Of a stretch of 64,000 nucleotides of DNA, positions 25,660 through 37,393 are shown in pieces. The notes under the pieces were generated by a model. That model had not been told where the DNA came from. It searched no databases and saw only the letters and a program-made list of their open reading frames with translations. The stretch is from Patiria miniata (Eukaryota > Echinodermata > Asteroidea > Valvatida > Asterinidae). Numbering within the stretch: position 1 is the stretch's first letter; each line of letters begins with the position of its first letter. The position numbers and the translations under genes are program-made. The DNA is taken from contig NW_024037063.1 in assembly GCF_015706575.1 (NCBI RefSeq), positions 21,080,927-21,144,926 of the forward strand. The letters run 5' to 3'.

Positions 25660-26700
25660 TGTGAGCCTGATACATTATCTACCTGTGGTACTTAACAAGT
25701 CTGCTGTTTAATCAAATCAAATCACGTGGTGTTTATAATAGGTAGCGAACACGACAAAAATGACAACCAAATCTAATGAATGTGGAGGTAATTGGTAATT
25801 TTGTCGAAATTCATCCATTAACGTTTTATGCAACGTAACGCTCTCAGGCCATTCACCCATTTTATTAGATTTCCTGGAGAAAACCACAATTTAATCAGCA
25901 GTCATTCAACTCAAGCTTGTTTTGTTTAAAAACAGGCTGAGTGGAATATTCCCAGAGCACCATTGAGAATCACTATTAAATACACATGATAAAGACAAAG
26001 ACCTAAAGTGGCCTGTCTCCCCCAATTTTTCTCGTTTCATGCGCAATTGCGACTGTCACTTCAAATTTGATAGCAGCTACAAAAAAGTCACTCTATAAAA
26101 TACACTTCGGTATAGATGAATCGGTCAGTACGGGCAGGCTTTTCGCTGATGCGAATCTATGCATAAGAGCGCACTGCATGCTAGTCGTGTTCAAAACGTT
26201 CGGACGGACCGCACTTTGCGTCGAAGAACACTACCGTCTTTGCGAGAAAATAAGAGAACTGCTTTTCAACTAGGAGGAGAGGTTTATCCGGTTTTCCCAC
26301 GGGAAAAACATTTGTACACTCAGTCGCCAATTCTCAAGCTTTCCTCCTACGTACCTTATAGGCAGACATAAACGTTGGTCGGTGTCGCATGCCCTTCCTC
26401 ATCACAGATACATGTAATAACGTAACTTGTACTGCCACTACGAAGTGGGCAAAGCTCTGGACTACGTTGCTCTTGAGAACTAATTCCAATGCAACGTTGA
26501 CTCTAAACAGCTTTGACTCAGAAAAGGCACACATAACTCATCATTTTCATAAAGGGGCCCGTAGTGTCCCCATAAACTTCACTGTATCACCTTGTCATTC
26601 CGGAGCATCCTCACTGTGTCGTACGCGTGATTGTCTACACTCCGTGCGATTGACGCGACTATCAGGCATCGATATTAGTTTTTGACGATCCGAGGGCAGA
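25660..26700. other. 5' flank of the GPCR gene, no other gene seen
   Basis: Short open frames in this region (26067-26273, 26389-26685) lack recognisable motifs. It probably contains the promoter and 5' UTR of the receptor gene, but no TATA box or initiator is convincing. Confidence 0.4.
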
Positions 26701-26709
26701 TAATTCGGT

Positions 26710-29533
26710 ATGATGGAGACCACTACAAGCTGGCTGCTCACCGAACAAACGGACTCCATCAATGCCTCCCATCAGGACAATAAATCCTTTTGGTCCAATG
26801 CTAGCAGCTTGCAATCAATCAGTACATTATTACAATCCAGTGATGGATTTGATTCCACAATACCAAATGAAATCAATGAAAGCTTATACACGAACGGCTT
26901 CTGGTCCGATCCATATTATACCACTGAGCCGACCTCTCTCTCAGAGGTATCCGGAAAACCCGCAATGTTTTTCGTTATGGTTAGTTTACGCTCAGTTGTC
27001 GTACTCGCCACAATTCTGGCTAATGTTTTAGTCCTTTACGCGTACGCCACGACGAAGAAGCTCCGTACGTATACCAACTATTACATCGTGAATTTAGCCA
27101 TTGCAGACTTGGTCAGTGGCGGGTTCATACCGATCCGAGGCGTCTACAGGGAGTTTTCCAAAGACTGGCCCTTCAGCGAGGCTTTTTGCGCTTGCTCCAC
27201 GTGCGTCGATCACATCTTCCTGCATGCGACTTTCCTGATGACCCTGACGATCTGCTACGATCGATTCCGAGCGACCAACATGCCGCTGAAACATTTATCA
27301 GAGAAAACGCTGCGCCACGCGTGTATGCTGATATTCCTGGCTTACATTGTACCAGTCTTTCTATGGACTACAATCATCATAATTCTACCGTACTCCGGAG
27401 TGATTTCACGGGTGCAACCTCCCCAGTGTTACGGTCCATACGCGTTCTATCCCGCCTTGCTCATATTCACCATATTGGTTCTATCCTGGGTACCTATGAT
27501 ATCGACCGTCATCTTGTACGCTTTCGTATATTGCGCCGTCATCCGCAAAGGTATCGATAAAAATCGAGTCACCGGCAAAAAGACGGTCTCTGAAAAAAAG
27601 TCAAAGGGAGTAGCATCGGAGACAAAGTCCGGGGATCCTCGGTCGAGGAGCTATCGCCTGGATACCGAGCTTAGTGAACGAGCTGCAGGGACGAAGCATC
27701 CGGCAGAGCAGACCAACTCCGAGGGTCGTGTGCACAGCATCTCTGCCGGACTATCGCAAGGACTTGCTAACCCAGCCTACGAAGAGACCGAGGAGGACGT
27801 TCATCGCGCCAGTGATCAGCCTAGTCTCCCCGGGCCGGTTCTGACAGAAAAAACGCTCTCGGCCGGTCCTCCCCGCCGTGGCAGCACCGGTGCCCCGGCG
27901 CGTTTTGCAGGGCGGGCGTCTAGACGCGAGAGTCGCCTGGCTAGCCTACGCGCTACTCGCACACTCACCTACATCCTCACGACCATGGTTGTATCCGCCT
28001 TACCCTGGTCCGTCTTTGCTCTGTGGGCAGCTATCGATCCGCTTGGCCTACCACTGCGGTATAACACAGTCTTCAATGTAAGTGTAATTTTTCTAACAAT
28101 TCATATACTTTCGAATTTCGTTTTTCCAACATTGCTTCTAATTTGGACAATATATACCCACGTGAGTTTCATAAGTAAAATTACAACAACAGACAGTTCT
28201 TTAGTACATTTTTTGTGAATCAAATTTCAAAGATGAGGGAAAATTTTACTCTATTGCCCCCACCTAATGCTTATTTCATATTTAAATAATAAACTGACAA
28301 CTTTTACTTGCTCGGACTCATTGTTTTCTGATTGAAATCGAAAAAGTGTACACACAAGTGTCATACAAGAGTCCTTGGTCCTATTTGATTCGGATACGTC
28401 TCAGGGTAACTATGACACTGTTCCAGGTTAAAGCGATACTTCTCTGGATTATTTTTAAGGTCATTTTAACCAAGAAACGTTTTGCAAGATGTGATTTTGT
28501 CCAGAAAAGTGTCATTTTGACCCAAACGGTTTCCGTTTGACCCAGTATCATGCCGCATAGAACTAATACAGTGCGCCACCAAGAAGTTGCAAGGGAGAGT
28601 TTATTTTTGTGCAGTGCATTGTGGGAGACGTTGGACAAAATCACCAGTACGGGAGACTGAAAATTGTCAGTTTGTCTGGCAGTATTTCGTAAGCGAATGA
28701 TTCGAATATCTTTTTCTCTTTTAGATTATTTTTAACAAGATGGTGGTTTTTTTGTTATGCGGCAAAATTCTGTGCCCGATCTATCAACATTTTTCCTCAA
28801 GTTGTCTACTGACATTCGTTCAAATTGCGGCAAGTCGGCCTTGTTTTGTCGACCGTAAAGTTGAAACAATTGACTCTCCGTGGAATACTGCTGGTGGCGC
28901 ACTGTATTGGGAATCGCCTGTGTTCTTGTACTTTTTAAAGTGTAGGCCGAGCACACCTTTTTCTTTAGATTTGACATGAAAAAGAGCCATATGTCGCTTA
29001 TCTTTCCTGTATCTTTCAGTGGCACTGCAAATTGGACCCTTTAAATGCTCAAGTACCTAATTGTATTCTCTAAAAACATCCAAGTCAGCTTGAACGAGCT
29101 TCTAATTGGCTTGGCTTTTTCCGGGTCAAAAATACACTTTTTTCCTGGTCAAACTAACACCTTTCTTTTCAAAAATGTTTGCAGGGCACCTTACACGGAA
29201 AATGCCACCTTTGACCCAGAAATATTTCATTTTTGTCCCAGTGAAGGATTAAGCCAAATAGAACACGAATTCTGGGCCAATCTGACCAAGATGTTTTTTT
29301 CAATAGAGAGTAGCGTCCAATAATCCCAACCGTTGTTGTTTCTTTGGTTTTCTTATTTCCAGTATCTGGGTTGGATGTCTCACTTCAGTAGCACCGTGAA
29401 TCCGTTCTGCTACGCCGTCGGCAACCCTCTGTTCAAGGCGGTCTTTCTTCGAATTCTCTGCTGTCGTCCAATCACAGCGCCGCGGAACGCCGAGAGATCC
29501 TCCGACCGACACAGCCGTACTTCTCGAGATTAG
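26710..29533 (+). CDS. Aminergic-type class A (rhodopsin-like) GPCR
   Basis: Seven-transmembrane receptor of 512 residues in two coding exons, 26710-28077 and 29363-29533, phase-0 GT-AG intron. The long extracellular N-terminus (about 85 residues) carries several N-glycosylation sites. TM1 has the conserved N (ANVLVLYA), TM2 the D (LAIADLVSG). TM3 carries an Asp 18 residues before the Arg of the DRY-type motif (VDHIFLHAT ... CYDRF), the amine-binding D3.32 position. TM5 has the P (LSWVP), TM6 LPWSVFALW and TM7, on exon 2, NPFCYA (NPxxY). Loop 3 is very long (about 165 residues), as in muscarinic, histamine H3-like and other amine receptors. DRF replaces DRY. The ligand (histamine, acetylcholine or other amine) cannot be assigned. 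The first ATG pair MME is used as start; the stop at 28218 would only be reached by reading into the intron. Confidence 0.9.
28078..29362 (+). other. Intron of the GPCR gene before TM7
   Basis: Donor GTAAGT at 28078 and acceptor TTATTTCCAG ending at 29362. The intron holds no exon-like sequence; phrases such as cattgtgggaga suggest degenerate MITE material. Confidence 0.6.
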
Positions 29534-30088
29534 AGTCGGGTTGTTGTTTTGTGGATGGACCGACCAAACAAATGAGCCATATGTCATGAAAGCTCCCCAG
29601 GGAGCTGAGATGGTATTTGGAAAGTTTAATTGGCCCAATGATCAGGGGTAATAATAATAATACTGTAAGCGCTGTGATTTAGATTACTAATAAGAGCGTT
29701 CTTAAATGCCGTTCTTAAATAATTATTATTATTATTATGAATGCATGTATTAGGCTTTAGAGCAAATCTTTATCACTTTACATCATATTATCCCATAGTA
29801 CGTCTGTATTATTTAAAATGTTACGAGTGATGTGACATAAGTGAGCATAATAAGCTAGTAATAGTGCACAGGAAATATGAATCATGTTATTGAGTTACAA
29901 ACGTGAGATAATCGAGTACGAGACTATTTCATTGGACGTTGTTCAGTTCAGTTGTGAATTATTTATGTAAAAAAATAGGCAAAAATAATGATTGAATTAA
30001 GATACATGTGTATTCAGTTCTGCCATGTATTAATAATAGGCCTATCATTTGGAATATCGATCTGGCTTATTATCAAACCTACTCTGTA

Positions 30089-30222
30089 GACCTTTGCATC
30101 TGACGTCACAACTGAGGGCAGGTCTCTGTTCCTTTTTGATAAACATGAATAGACTAATTCAACTGTCACTCAGAATTATAAATGACAAAAACTGCCCTCA
30201 ATGAGGGCGCATCGTGCAAAGG
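30089..30222. mobile_element. MITE copy 1 of a 'gacctttgcatctgacgtca' family
   Basis: It starts gacctttgcatctgacgtca and ends with the partial inverse gcatcgtgcaaagg. The related sequence at 55179-55308 shares catctgacgtcacaNctgagggc and tgagggcgca.tgtgca. About 130 bp, non-coding. Confidence 0.6.
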
Positions 30223-30535
30223 ATAAAGTCTAGGAATCCGGGTCATATTTGACGTGATACTTTTGACCCGGAAAAGTAGCAGGTCAAATATGACTTTTAT
30301 TCGAAGTCAAATCTGACCTGTTGTGTGTCTGGGATATGAGTTCACTCTGAAACACCACTAAAACTGTTTAGCGCCCTCTATAATGTGTTGCTATGTTAAC
30401 CAGACATGAAGTTGGAGGAGTTCAGAATACACAGTTGTTAGTCAGAATACTGTCTGAATAAGTGTCGTCTTTCCAAGCCTCAATCATGAACAGAAGCACA
30501 TAACATTGTGTATTGTAATGTGTTCTTTGTTTTCT

Positions 30536-31864
30536 TCATGCCTTGATGTCTGTTGGCTGTAGCTCCATGTACGGTTCGATTATTGGGTTCTGAGATTCAC
30601 TATCGTTAGAGGCTTTTAGTCGTTTCATCAGTTTGATGAGGCAAAGGACAAGAATGACGATGGTCATGATGGATACTAGGAGTGCACTGGTCGCGGCTAC
30701 GAAGGCTGGTATCCACGGGGTCAGGGGTGAAGGGTCATCCGAAGCAAAGGTCAGAAGACTGTAAGTCGGTTCAGAGGTCATCGTAGTGATCACACCGGTA
30801 TGTTCATCGTGGACTGTTCGAAACATGGTAGATGGTGTTGCTTCAGGTTCGGCTGTGGGTTCGTTTGTCACCTTTACCGCGGTTTTTCCTGTTGCTTCGG
30901 CGTGTGTGGAATCCAGTGTGGACCCATGCTTTGCTTCGGTAGCATACGGTGATGTTTCCGTGCTTTCTGTGTCCGAATATGTCACAAAAGGTGCAGGTGT
31001 TAAGGAGGTGACTGTGTCATATACTGCTGGAGTTGTTACTTCTCTGGTGAGTTCTGAGGTGGATTCTGTGGTGGTTTCTGTCATCGGGTCTGTTGTGGGT
31101 TCTGTCACCGGTTCTGTCACAGCTTCGACACTAATATGCCCTATGGTACAAGAGCGCCTCAGATCTGGAAAGGCAAGTGATGAAATCGAGCACACGAATG
31201 CGATTCCGTTGTTCGAACTGTTACCCGCTAAATCCAGCGACATCGAAATGGTTCCGTTCATGTTGGATGTTGTCCACGCATAGTCACTAGATGGGCATTC
31301 CTGTGAAATGTCCATAGCGATTTGTGGATTTCCTGCCTCAGACGTACAGCGCATGGTCAGCTCCGGTCCAGGGGTAAGTGTGATGGGTCCGTCAGGGAAG
31401 CAAATTGGGAAATTCTGACTTGGAAAATACAAGACTGAGAGATTGATGCTAGCGGAGGCCTCTATGTTATCACCTGGGTCGGTATTGATGTTCTTGACAT
31501 TGCAGACGTATTCACCAGAGTCTTCCCTCTTAACATTAGTGATGGTGAAATCCTGGATTACCAAGAGCCGGGATGTCGGTCTTTCGGTGGTCTCAAAGAC
31601 GAACCGTGGGTCGGTGGTGATGCTGGCTCGGCCCCACCTCAGGGTGTGGTAGGGCGGGCTGCCGGTCACCCATTCCAATGTGTGGTATTTATACAGATAG
31701 CGTGCGACACACGTCATATGCACCACATCACCTTCCTTGATAGCACCGTTGCTACGCGGCTCCACGATCCACGCACTCACCGTCTGGGCCACGGCAACCA
31801 TCACCAAAGCGTTCAAACACAAGAAGCCCACTAGCATCGAGCATACAAAGAGCCTGGCGTCCAT
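30536..31864 (-). CDS. Two-Ig-domain type I membrane receptor A (mucin-like stalk)
   Basis: Intronless, 442 residues. Order: signal peptide (MDARLFVCSMLVGFLCLNAL, about residues 1-27); V-type Ig domain (about 30-145) with C in VVHMTCVA, W in LEWVTG and the hallmark EDSGEYVCNV; second Ig-like domain (about 150-245) beginning VLYFPSQNFPICFP and ending RRSCTIG; a long Thr/Ser/Glu-rich mucin-like stalk (about 250-365); transmembrane helix (about 385-410, AFVAATSALLVSIMTIVILV); short basic then polar tail ending EPYMELQPTDIKA, which contains one YxxL. Start chosen at 31864 because the upstream in-frame codon is TTG, not ATG. Paralogue of the gene at 34204-35454, same strand. Probably a cell-surface recognition or adhesion receptor; ligand unknown. 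Confidence 0.85.
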   Translation of the reverse strand: MDARLFVCSMLVGFLCLNALVMVAVAQTVSAWIVEPRSNGAIKEGDVVHMTCVARYLYKYHTLEWVTGSPPYHTLRWGRASITTDPRFVFETTERPTSRLLVIQDFTITNVKREDSGEYVCNVKNINTDPGDNIEASASINLSVLYFPSQNFPICFPDGPITLTPGPELTMRCTSEAGNPQIAMDISQECPSSDYAWTTSNMNGTISMSLDLAGNSSNNGIAFVCSISSLAFPDLRRSCTIGHISVEAVTEPVTEPTTDPMTETTTESTSELTREVTTPAVYDTVTSLTPAPFVTYSDTESTETSPYATEAKHGSTLDSTHAEATGKTAVKVTNEPTAEPEATPSTMFRTVHDEHTGVITTMTSEPTYSLLTFASDDPSPLTPWIPAFVAATSALLVSIMTIVILVLCLIKLMKRLKASNDSESQNPIIEPYMELQPTDIKA

Positions 31865-31899
31865 CTTGATTTGTCGGGCAGGAAATGTTGCCCACAACT

Positions 31900-32925
31900 A
31901 GTACGTCTTTTGGAAAAAACGATAATCGAATTTCGGCCGATGTAGACCTACTCGGAAAACGGTGTACGCAGTATACAGTGGCACACAGCCCATTACGTTT
32001 TATGCTTGGAACCTGCAGACGGCCTTACCTTTCATGAGTGTCCTTGGGTAGCACACTTTACTGCAATTACTTTTCTTCGACTAGAAGTCATTGGATTTCA
32101 GAAAGTAGTGTAATATTCTTTATCTACCCTGCTTTTGAGTTTAGGTGGTTTCAAGGACCTTCACACACTATAAGGAAAATTGCGCCCTCAATTGCATAAT
32201 AATTTGGTAAAAGGTGTTCAATTCTACTTCCATGATAATATCGAACACAAACTTAGTGTGCCGGTATCTCTGTTTTCATTCTGATATAACGATTGCTATT
32301 TGCTATATTCAGTTCAACTTTCTTTGTATTTATTGATCATAAATGTAAGTTAAATATTTCTTCCTGTAAGCAAACGCACACCCACCCACGCACGTGTGTA
32401 TTTGTCTGCAATCGGGCACCCCCTATTGTGACAGTCCCTCTTTTGTTTGTACTTCAACTTTTTTAGGAAGACCTCCCATATTTTTGTACACGAATCCAAA
32501 TTGGGAACCTCTCGGGAATGGGGACCCTATTGGCCTCTATTGTTCAACGTCCTCCATTGAATGCAGAAACAAACTCACACACACCAGAAATCTCCTTTTG
32601 ATTACAAGAAAATGTACAAATACCCATTTAATTATATTTATTTACAGGACAAGGCTGGTATTAACCACCAACAATAATATTCATTTAATTACAAGTTATT
32701 TGAAAAAAATCTGTAATAAAAAACGAGAATCGACTTATTTCATTTACGAAACACATTCGCGAAAAAACCACGCTTTTTGAAAAATACAACTCAACTGATG
32801 ACAATTCCGATTATTAACTACATAGTTATTTCGGCAGTTTTTTTCACAGGTTATTTTCTGTCCTAAATATAATCTGAGTATTATGTTTGTACTTCAATTA
32901 TTATTTGCAACTACTAAACCTATAT
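31900..32925. other. 5' flank of Ig receptor A, no gene seen
   Basis: AT-rich sequence upstream of receptor A. No exon with motifs or splice sites was found. Confidence 0.4.
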
Positions 32926-32928
32926 ACA

Positions 32929-33159
32929 CAGGGGCGGATCCAGTGGCGGATCGTACCATACTTTCAATGGGGGCGCTGTTCAAATCCGACCATCATTAAC
33001 ACTAGCACAGAATAGTGTACAAATACCCCTGTAACGCAGCTGGCTCTGTCCGAATTTTGTGCACAGGCGGACATTTTTACCTATCTTTTTTTGTTTTGGT
33101 GGTCACAGCGGGGAGGGGGTGGGGTGTCCCCCAACCCCACACCCCCGGATCCGCGCCTG
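32929..33159. mobile_element. hAT-like MITE, CAGGGGCGGATCC ... GGATCCGCGCCTG
   Basis: A 231-bp member of the 'GCGGATCC' family with inverted ends. The internal second 'agtggcggatc' at 32941 suggests a nested or rearranged end. No matching 8-bp flank duplication. Confidence 0.65.
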
Positions 33160-33366
33160 ACACACGCACCAATGTAAACATATCACTCATCTAAACAGAT
33201 TGATGCATTATTGTACTTGCAAAAGTAACTATAAGAGAAATTCGATTTTGAATGAAAATGGTCCAAATTTAATTTCCGATCGAATTAAAGTTTGTTAAAC
33301 CACTTGTGATAGCCGTAGCGTTGATGATCATTTCACTATACATCTCTGCCAAAGTTTAGAGAAATA

Positions 33367-34034
33367 CAGGGTGGGTTTAAACCCAAATGGCAACCCGTTA
33401 TTTTTCATGTAGCGTGTTCCAGATCTATAATGTGACAGCCCAATTCATAATCTGTATTGTAGTAAAAGAATCATACATATTGCTCATGTACTTTTCCAAT
33501 TTTAAGGAGTTTTAAACAAGAACATAGGTTTATAATGTTGTCCACTGATCACAATAAAGGTAAGTGATATTTTAGTAAAACGAAAACAATTCACCAAAAA
33601 AAGCATCAGAACACTCTCATTATCATGATAACTGGCACTTTTCATTTTGAAAATATTCTGCTTCCAGTTTCAAAAAAATGCTCTATAATGTCGAGAGTTT
33701 ATAGTCTTGCCTTGCCTTCTACTTGGCTACCCTGGAGACCTATGGCATTGTTCTGATATCGTTTCAATGACACAACATGGTTTAATTTTTACTGAAATAT
33801 CACGTACTTTAAAAGTGATCCTTGGACAGAGTTATAAAACTGTGTTTGTGTTCAAAATTCCATAACCGGAAAAGTAGCTTACATGAGTGATTCGAATGCT
33901 TCTTTACCTAAAATAAAGCTGATCATTTAGGCCTAGGCTTTCATATCCTAGATCTGGAAAGCGCTACATGCAGAACTTCTTTTTAAAAATTAGGGGCGCC
34001 ATTTGGGTTTCCCGTGTTTTTTTTACTCAGCCTG
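33367..34034. mobile_element. Long-armed TA-flanked fold-back element, copy 1
   Basis: Bordered by TA on both sides (33365-33366 and 34035-34036), starting CAGGGTGGGTTTAAACCC and ending in CTCAGCCTG. The left arm (aacccaaatgg, cattcataat, agttttaaacaNgaa, gtccactgatcac, aaaacgaaaacaattcac) is mirrored by the right arm (ttggacagag, tttgtgttcaaaattcc, gctttcatatcctagatc, ccatttgggttt). It is related to 46457-46947 and 47340-47626. TA target duplication suggests a Tc1/mariner-type non-autonomous element. Confidence 0.65.
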
Positions 34035-34203
34035 TAGACGCCCTCTCCCATTTTTTTAAATAACGGGATTTTTTTCACTGTCTTGAAAAGACCGGACATT
34101 TCTAATAAAACATATATTCCTTTAGAATTGCAGTTTTCGTATATCCCACAAGTTAGTGACGGAACTGTTATTACATTTGTGGAAATGAGTGGACTCATAG
34201 TTT

Positions 34204-35454
34204 TTAGTTTTCCGTTTCTTCATATGAATTCTCTTCTGGTTGTTTTGGCTGTTGTTGGACGTTTGTTTCTATGTCCTGAAGCTCCATTTCGGGCTCGGGC
34301 TCTGGCGGCTGATGTCTCCTGGCCACCAGTTTGTTATTGTTCATCCGTTTTGGTATCCAGTTGCGAAGGAGAAGGAGGACATTTAAGACAATGGAGACTA
34401 CGAGGAGAAGGAGTGTGACAAGGAAGGCGGCCATCCACGGAACATGAGACGGCTGTGTCTTAGGGTGAGGGCACGTCTTAGGCTTTTCAGTATCGGAGTC
34501 ATCCTGTGCAGGCCCATTATCTTCATCATCTTCATTATCGTCATCATCTTTAGCAGCAGTAGCAGCAGCATCATCATCTTCTTTATCATCTACATCGTCG
34601 TCTGGTTTAGATTGATCTATGACCGGAGTTGTAGGTTCAGTGAAAGATCCAGATGCAGGAGATGAGCTGGTCACCTCTGGGAGTCCTGCTGGGGTGTACT
34701 CGGTGGCTGCTCCAGGTGCGCCCGTGACCCGGATCGGTCCGATGGTACACGAGCGTCTCCCACCGGGGAAATACACGGACGAGATATTGCACTCAAAAGC
34801 CGTCCCATCATCGGCAAGACCCACCGTCAGAGTCAGCGCAGCCGCCGATACCGTGTCGTTGATACTGCAGGAAGTCCAGGAATACCGAGCGCACCGTGTG
34901 GGTGTCTGCGTCACCTCCATCGTAACCGCCGAGTTACCGCTGTCTGACGAACAGCGCAGATTGAGCTCTGTGCCGGGGTCGACCGTGATGGGTCCGGCGG
35001 GGGAGCAGACGGGGAACGGCGCGCTGGGGAAGTACAGCACCGAGACCGCCACGCTGGACGTGCTCAGGAGGAGTTTCAGTCCGTCGGTGACTTCGCAGAT
35101 GTTGCAGAAATACTCGCCCGTGTCCTCCGCACGTAGATCATGGATGATGAAATACTTGGTCAACGTGGTACCGGTTTGTTCAGTGTGGAAGTGGTACCGA
35201 CCGATCTCGTCACTGCTTGTCAGCAGATGGTGGTCGTAGGTGACTTGGTCTGGTGGCCTGTCGCTCCACTCCACGAGGTGGTTGGACTCCAGATCGGTAG
35301 CCAGGCACCGCATCTCCAACTCTCCACCCGCCTTCCGATCAGCTTCTGGTGTTACGATCCAAGCACACACCTCTGGTGCTATGCTGGCCACTTGGCCATC
35401 AAGTAAACACAGTACAGAGAGAACGAACAGGCAACTGTAACTCCATGCACCCAT
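34204..35454 (-). CDS. Two-Ig-domain type I membrane receptor B (acidic stalk)
   Basis: Intronless, 416 residues from the ATG at 35454 (an upstream in-frame ATG at 35550 adds 32 residues but places the signal peptide internally). Order: signal peptide (WSYSCLFVLSVLCLLDGQVAS); V-type Ig domain (LEMRCLA, LVEWSD, EDTGEYFCNI); second Ig-like domain (VLYFPSAPFPVCSPAGPIT to RRSCTIG); stalk with a short Ser/Thr part followed by a strongly acidic tract (about residues 285-325, mostly Asp and Glu with Ala and Lys); transmembrane helix (AAFLVTLLLLVVSIVLNVLL); tail with EPEPEMELQDIETN and a final SYEETEN. Clear paralogue of receptor A with the same domain landmarks. Where receptor A has YMELQ in its tail, B has EMELQ. 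Function unknown, surface recognition likely. Confidence 0.85.
   Translation of the reverse strand: MGAWSYSCLFVLSVLCLLDGQVASIAPEVCAWIVTPEADRKAGGELEMRCLATDLESNHLVEWSDRPPDQVTYDHHLLTSSDEIGRYHFHTEQTGTTLTKYFIIHDLRAEDTGEYFCNICEVTDGLKLLLSTSSVAVSVLYFPSAPFPVCSPAGPITVDPGTELNLRCSSDSGNSAVTMEVTQTPTRCARYSWTSCSINDTVSAAALTLTVGLADDGTAFECNISSVYFPGGRRSCTIGPIRVTGAPGAATEYTPAGLPEVTSSSPASGSFTEPTTPVIDQSKPDDDVDDKEDDDAAATAAKDDDDNEDDEDNGPAQDDSDTEKPKTCPHPKTQPSHVPWMAAFLVTLLLLVVSIVLNVLLLLRNWIPKRMNNNKLVARRHQPPEPEPEMELQDIETNVQQQPKQPEENSYEETEN
34498..34625. repeat. Coding (GAT)n-like trinucleotide repeat
   Basis: Imperfect tcN repeats (plus strand) encode the Asp/Glu-rich part of the receptor B stalk. Receptor A has no counterpart, so the acidic tract probably arose by microsatellite expansion. 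Confidence 0.6.
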
Positions 35455-35559
35455 TGTGTGGATTAATCCTGGCTGTAAAAACCAGACCAAAATCTTCTTG
35501 AAAAACAAGTCCGGTAAATCCAAAATCCCTGCAAGCACAATTTTCCCCATAATATTATG

Positions 35560-36040
35560 AAAACATCAAGCAGTCCCTGGCATATTTTCCTGTTCTAATT
35601 ATCTGGAGTATCGTACACACCAGCTACAATGTAATGGGGCGGCAGGCCTAATATTAGTTATTACTCATACTTTTTCAATTATTATTCAAACGAAGGTTCA
35701 GCTACGTTCGCCTTCGCAAAGGCTAACCGCAAGCCGTGACACATCCAAGTAACAAAGGATACTCCACGCTTTTGTTGTTGCAGACAGACAGCTTTTTTCC
35801 ATTTTATTGATTGCATCAATGCACTGCTCACCCGTCATTGTCCTAGATTGTTTACTTTCGTTTTGCAATTGCATTCTCCAGTTAAATACAAGTCGTAAAC
35901 TTGAACACGAGATTTGGGGTTTGGGTCAAATTTAAATAATAGTGGACTATTGATGAAAGACCACAAACCAGTATTAGCTTTTTATGTGATTGGTTTTTTT
36001 TCACAAGGAAAAAGTAGCTTTATATGTTGTAATTGTGTTT
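35560..36040. other. Non-coding flank upstream of Ig receptor B
   Basis: AT-rich sequence containing the 5' flank of receptor B; no exon recognised. Confidence 0.35.
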
Positions 36041-36560
36041 TCAGATTTAATATACTTAATCGGGGAAAAGTAGATGTTACTAACTTCAGGAGAACACGCC
36101 GATATAAGCGAGAGAAAAAAACAAGAACGTTATATTGTACATAAGATATCAGAATTAGTTTTGTCGTTACTTTCAATAAATTGTATTTACACATAGACTC
36201 GCTAATTATTTCATTTGGCAATCGGCCAGATCAACAATGGATTTCAACATATTGAGAGTATTATGTTATTCATGTTAACGGTTATAGGGAGTAACAAAAA
36301 GTAGATATTTCAAACTTCGGAAGAAAATATCAAAATAAATGAAAGAAAGAAAATTATATTGATAAGATATCAGAACTACCATCGTCCTTGGTTTTTTCAG
36401 TGAATATTATCTACAACATAAGTCATTCTTTAATTCTATTGGCAATTGCCCAGCCCCACCAGTAACATCAAGCATTGGTTACAAGTCTTTGTATAAGTTA
36501 TTGTATGACCAGGGTGTAAATGTATTAATCATGTTAACGGTTACAGGCAATGTATAAAAT
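36041..36560. repeat. Degenerate tandem repeat, two units of about 220 bp
   Basis: A unit with the landmarks aaaagtagatNtt, cttcNggag, gaagaaa, ttatattg.ataagatatcagaa and tattggcaat.ggcca occurs at about 36047-36235 and 36290-36475. A third, related unit lies at about 39955-40170 in the flank of the second TRIM copy. Confidence 0.6.
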
Positions 36561-37393
36561 TAAGTTTTAAAATAAACTCAATATTGAAATGCAATCTGAA
36601 CTGATGTTGTCAGATTAAAAACACAAAAGCCCCAAATTAATCAAGTTATTATCAGAAACATAATTTAAATGGCAAATATAAAAATTGGGAAATCTTATAA
36701 CGCAACTGCCAATTTACCAAGCAGGGAAATAAAAAAAAGTACTTTGTACATTTCAAGCCATGATTTTTTTTCATTCTAAAATTAACTACGTACCGCGTAC
36801 ACTGAGATAGATCTACATGAACATCAGAAGACAAAAAACGTGGCAGTGGTAATACCAGACCGACGTTGCAAATCGCGATGACTTTTGTTGAACATTTGAA
36901 CTTGTGAATTCGTATTACACCAACTGTATAAATGTTTGTATTTTTTTTATACGCAAAACATTTTTGGGTACAATATTTAAACATGAAAGAGAAAACAAAC
37001 ATTAATTTCACCTAATGAAAATAACGTAACAAAACTTAAAAGTTCAGTCATGTTTGATAATACACTGTTTTGTACATACCAAGTGTCATTTAAAGTAAAC
37101 TTTGTGAACACTTAAAGTGGCTTTAAATTTCCTGCTGCGAATTTACAAATTTGTTTGTGTACTAGATAGATGAAAATGGATCCTTTTAAGCAAGAAACCC
37201 TTATGAGGAATTTCGAAAGCAGTTCGAGATACCAGGAATTACTCTCATTTATAACATTTGACAATTGTTTAACAAAGTAATTCCTAGTTGCCCATAGTTA
37301 ATTTGTTTCACTCTATAGTTTAAGTATTCAATACGTATTAGCTGGTGTTGTTTTGTGTGTTTGATTAGAATACTTACGCATAATTACTGTCCA

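Noticed and set aside
26389..26685. 98-codon open frame just upstream of the GPCR
   Set aside because: No motifs, no splice sites linking it to the receptor, and it ends in a stop before the receptor start; probably 5' UTR.
28078..28218. Continuation of the GPCR open frame to a stop at 28218
   Set aside because: It lacks the TM7 NPxxY motif, which is supplied in frame by the exon at 29363-29533 after a clear GTAAGT donor.
30786..31283. 165-codon plus-strand open frame opposite Ig receptor A
   Set aside because: It mirrors the Thr/Ser-rich stalk of the minus-strand gene; composition is explained by the antisense of that repeat-like region.
34619..35239. 206-codon plus-strand open frame opposite Ig receptor B
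   Set aside because: It is antisense to clear Ig domains of the minus-strand gene and has no motifs of its own.
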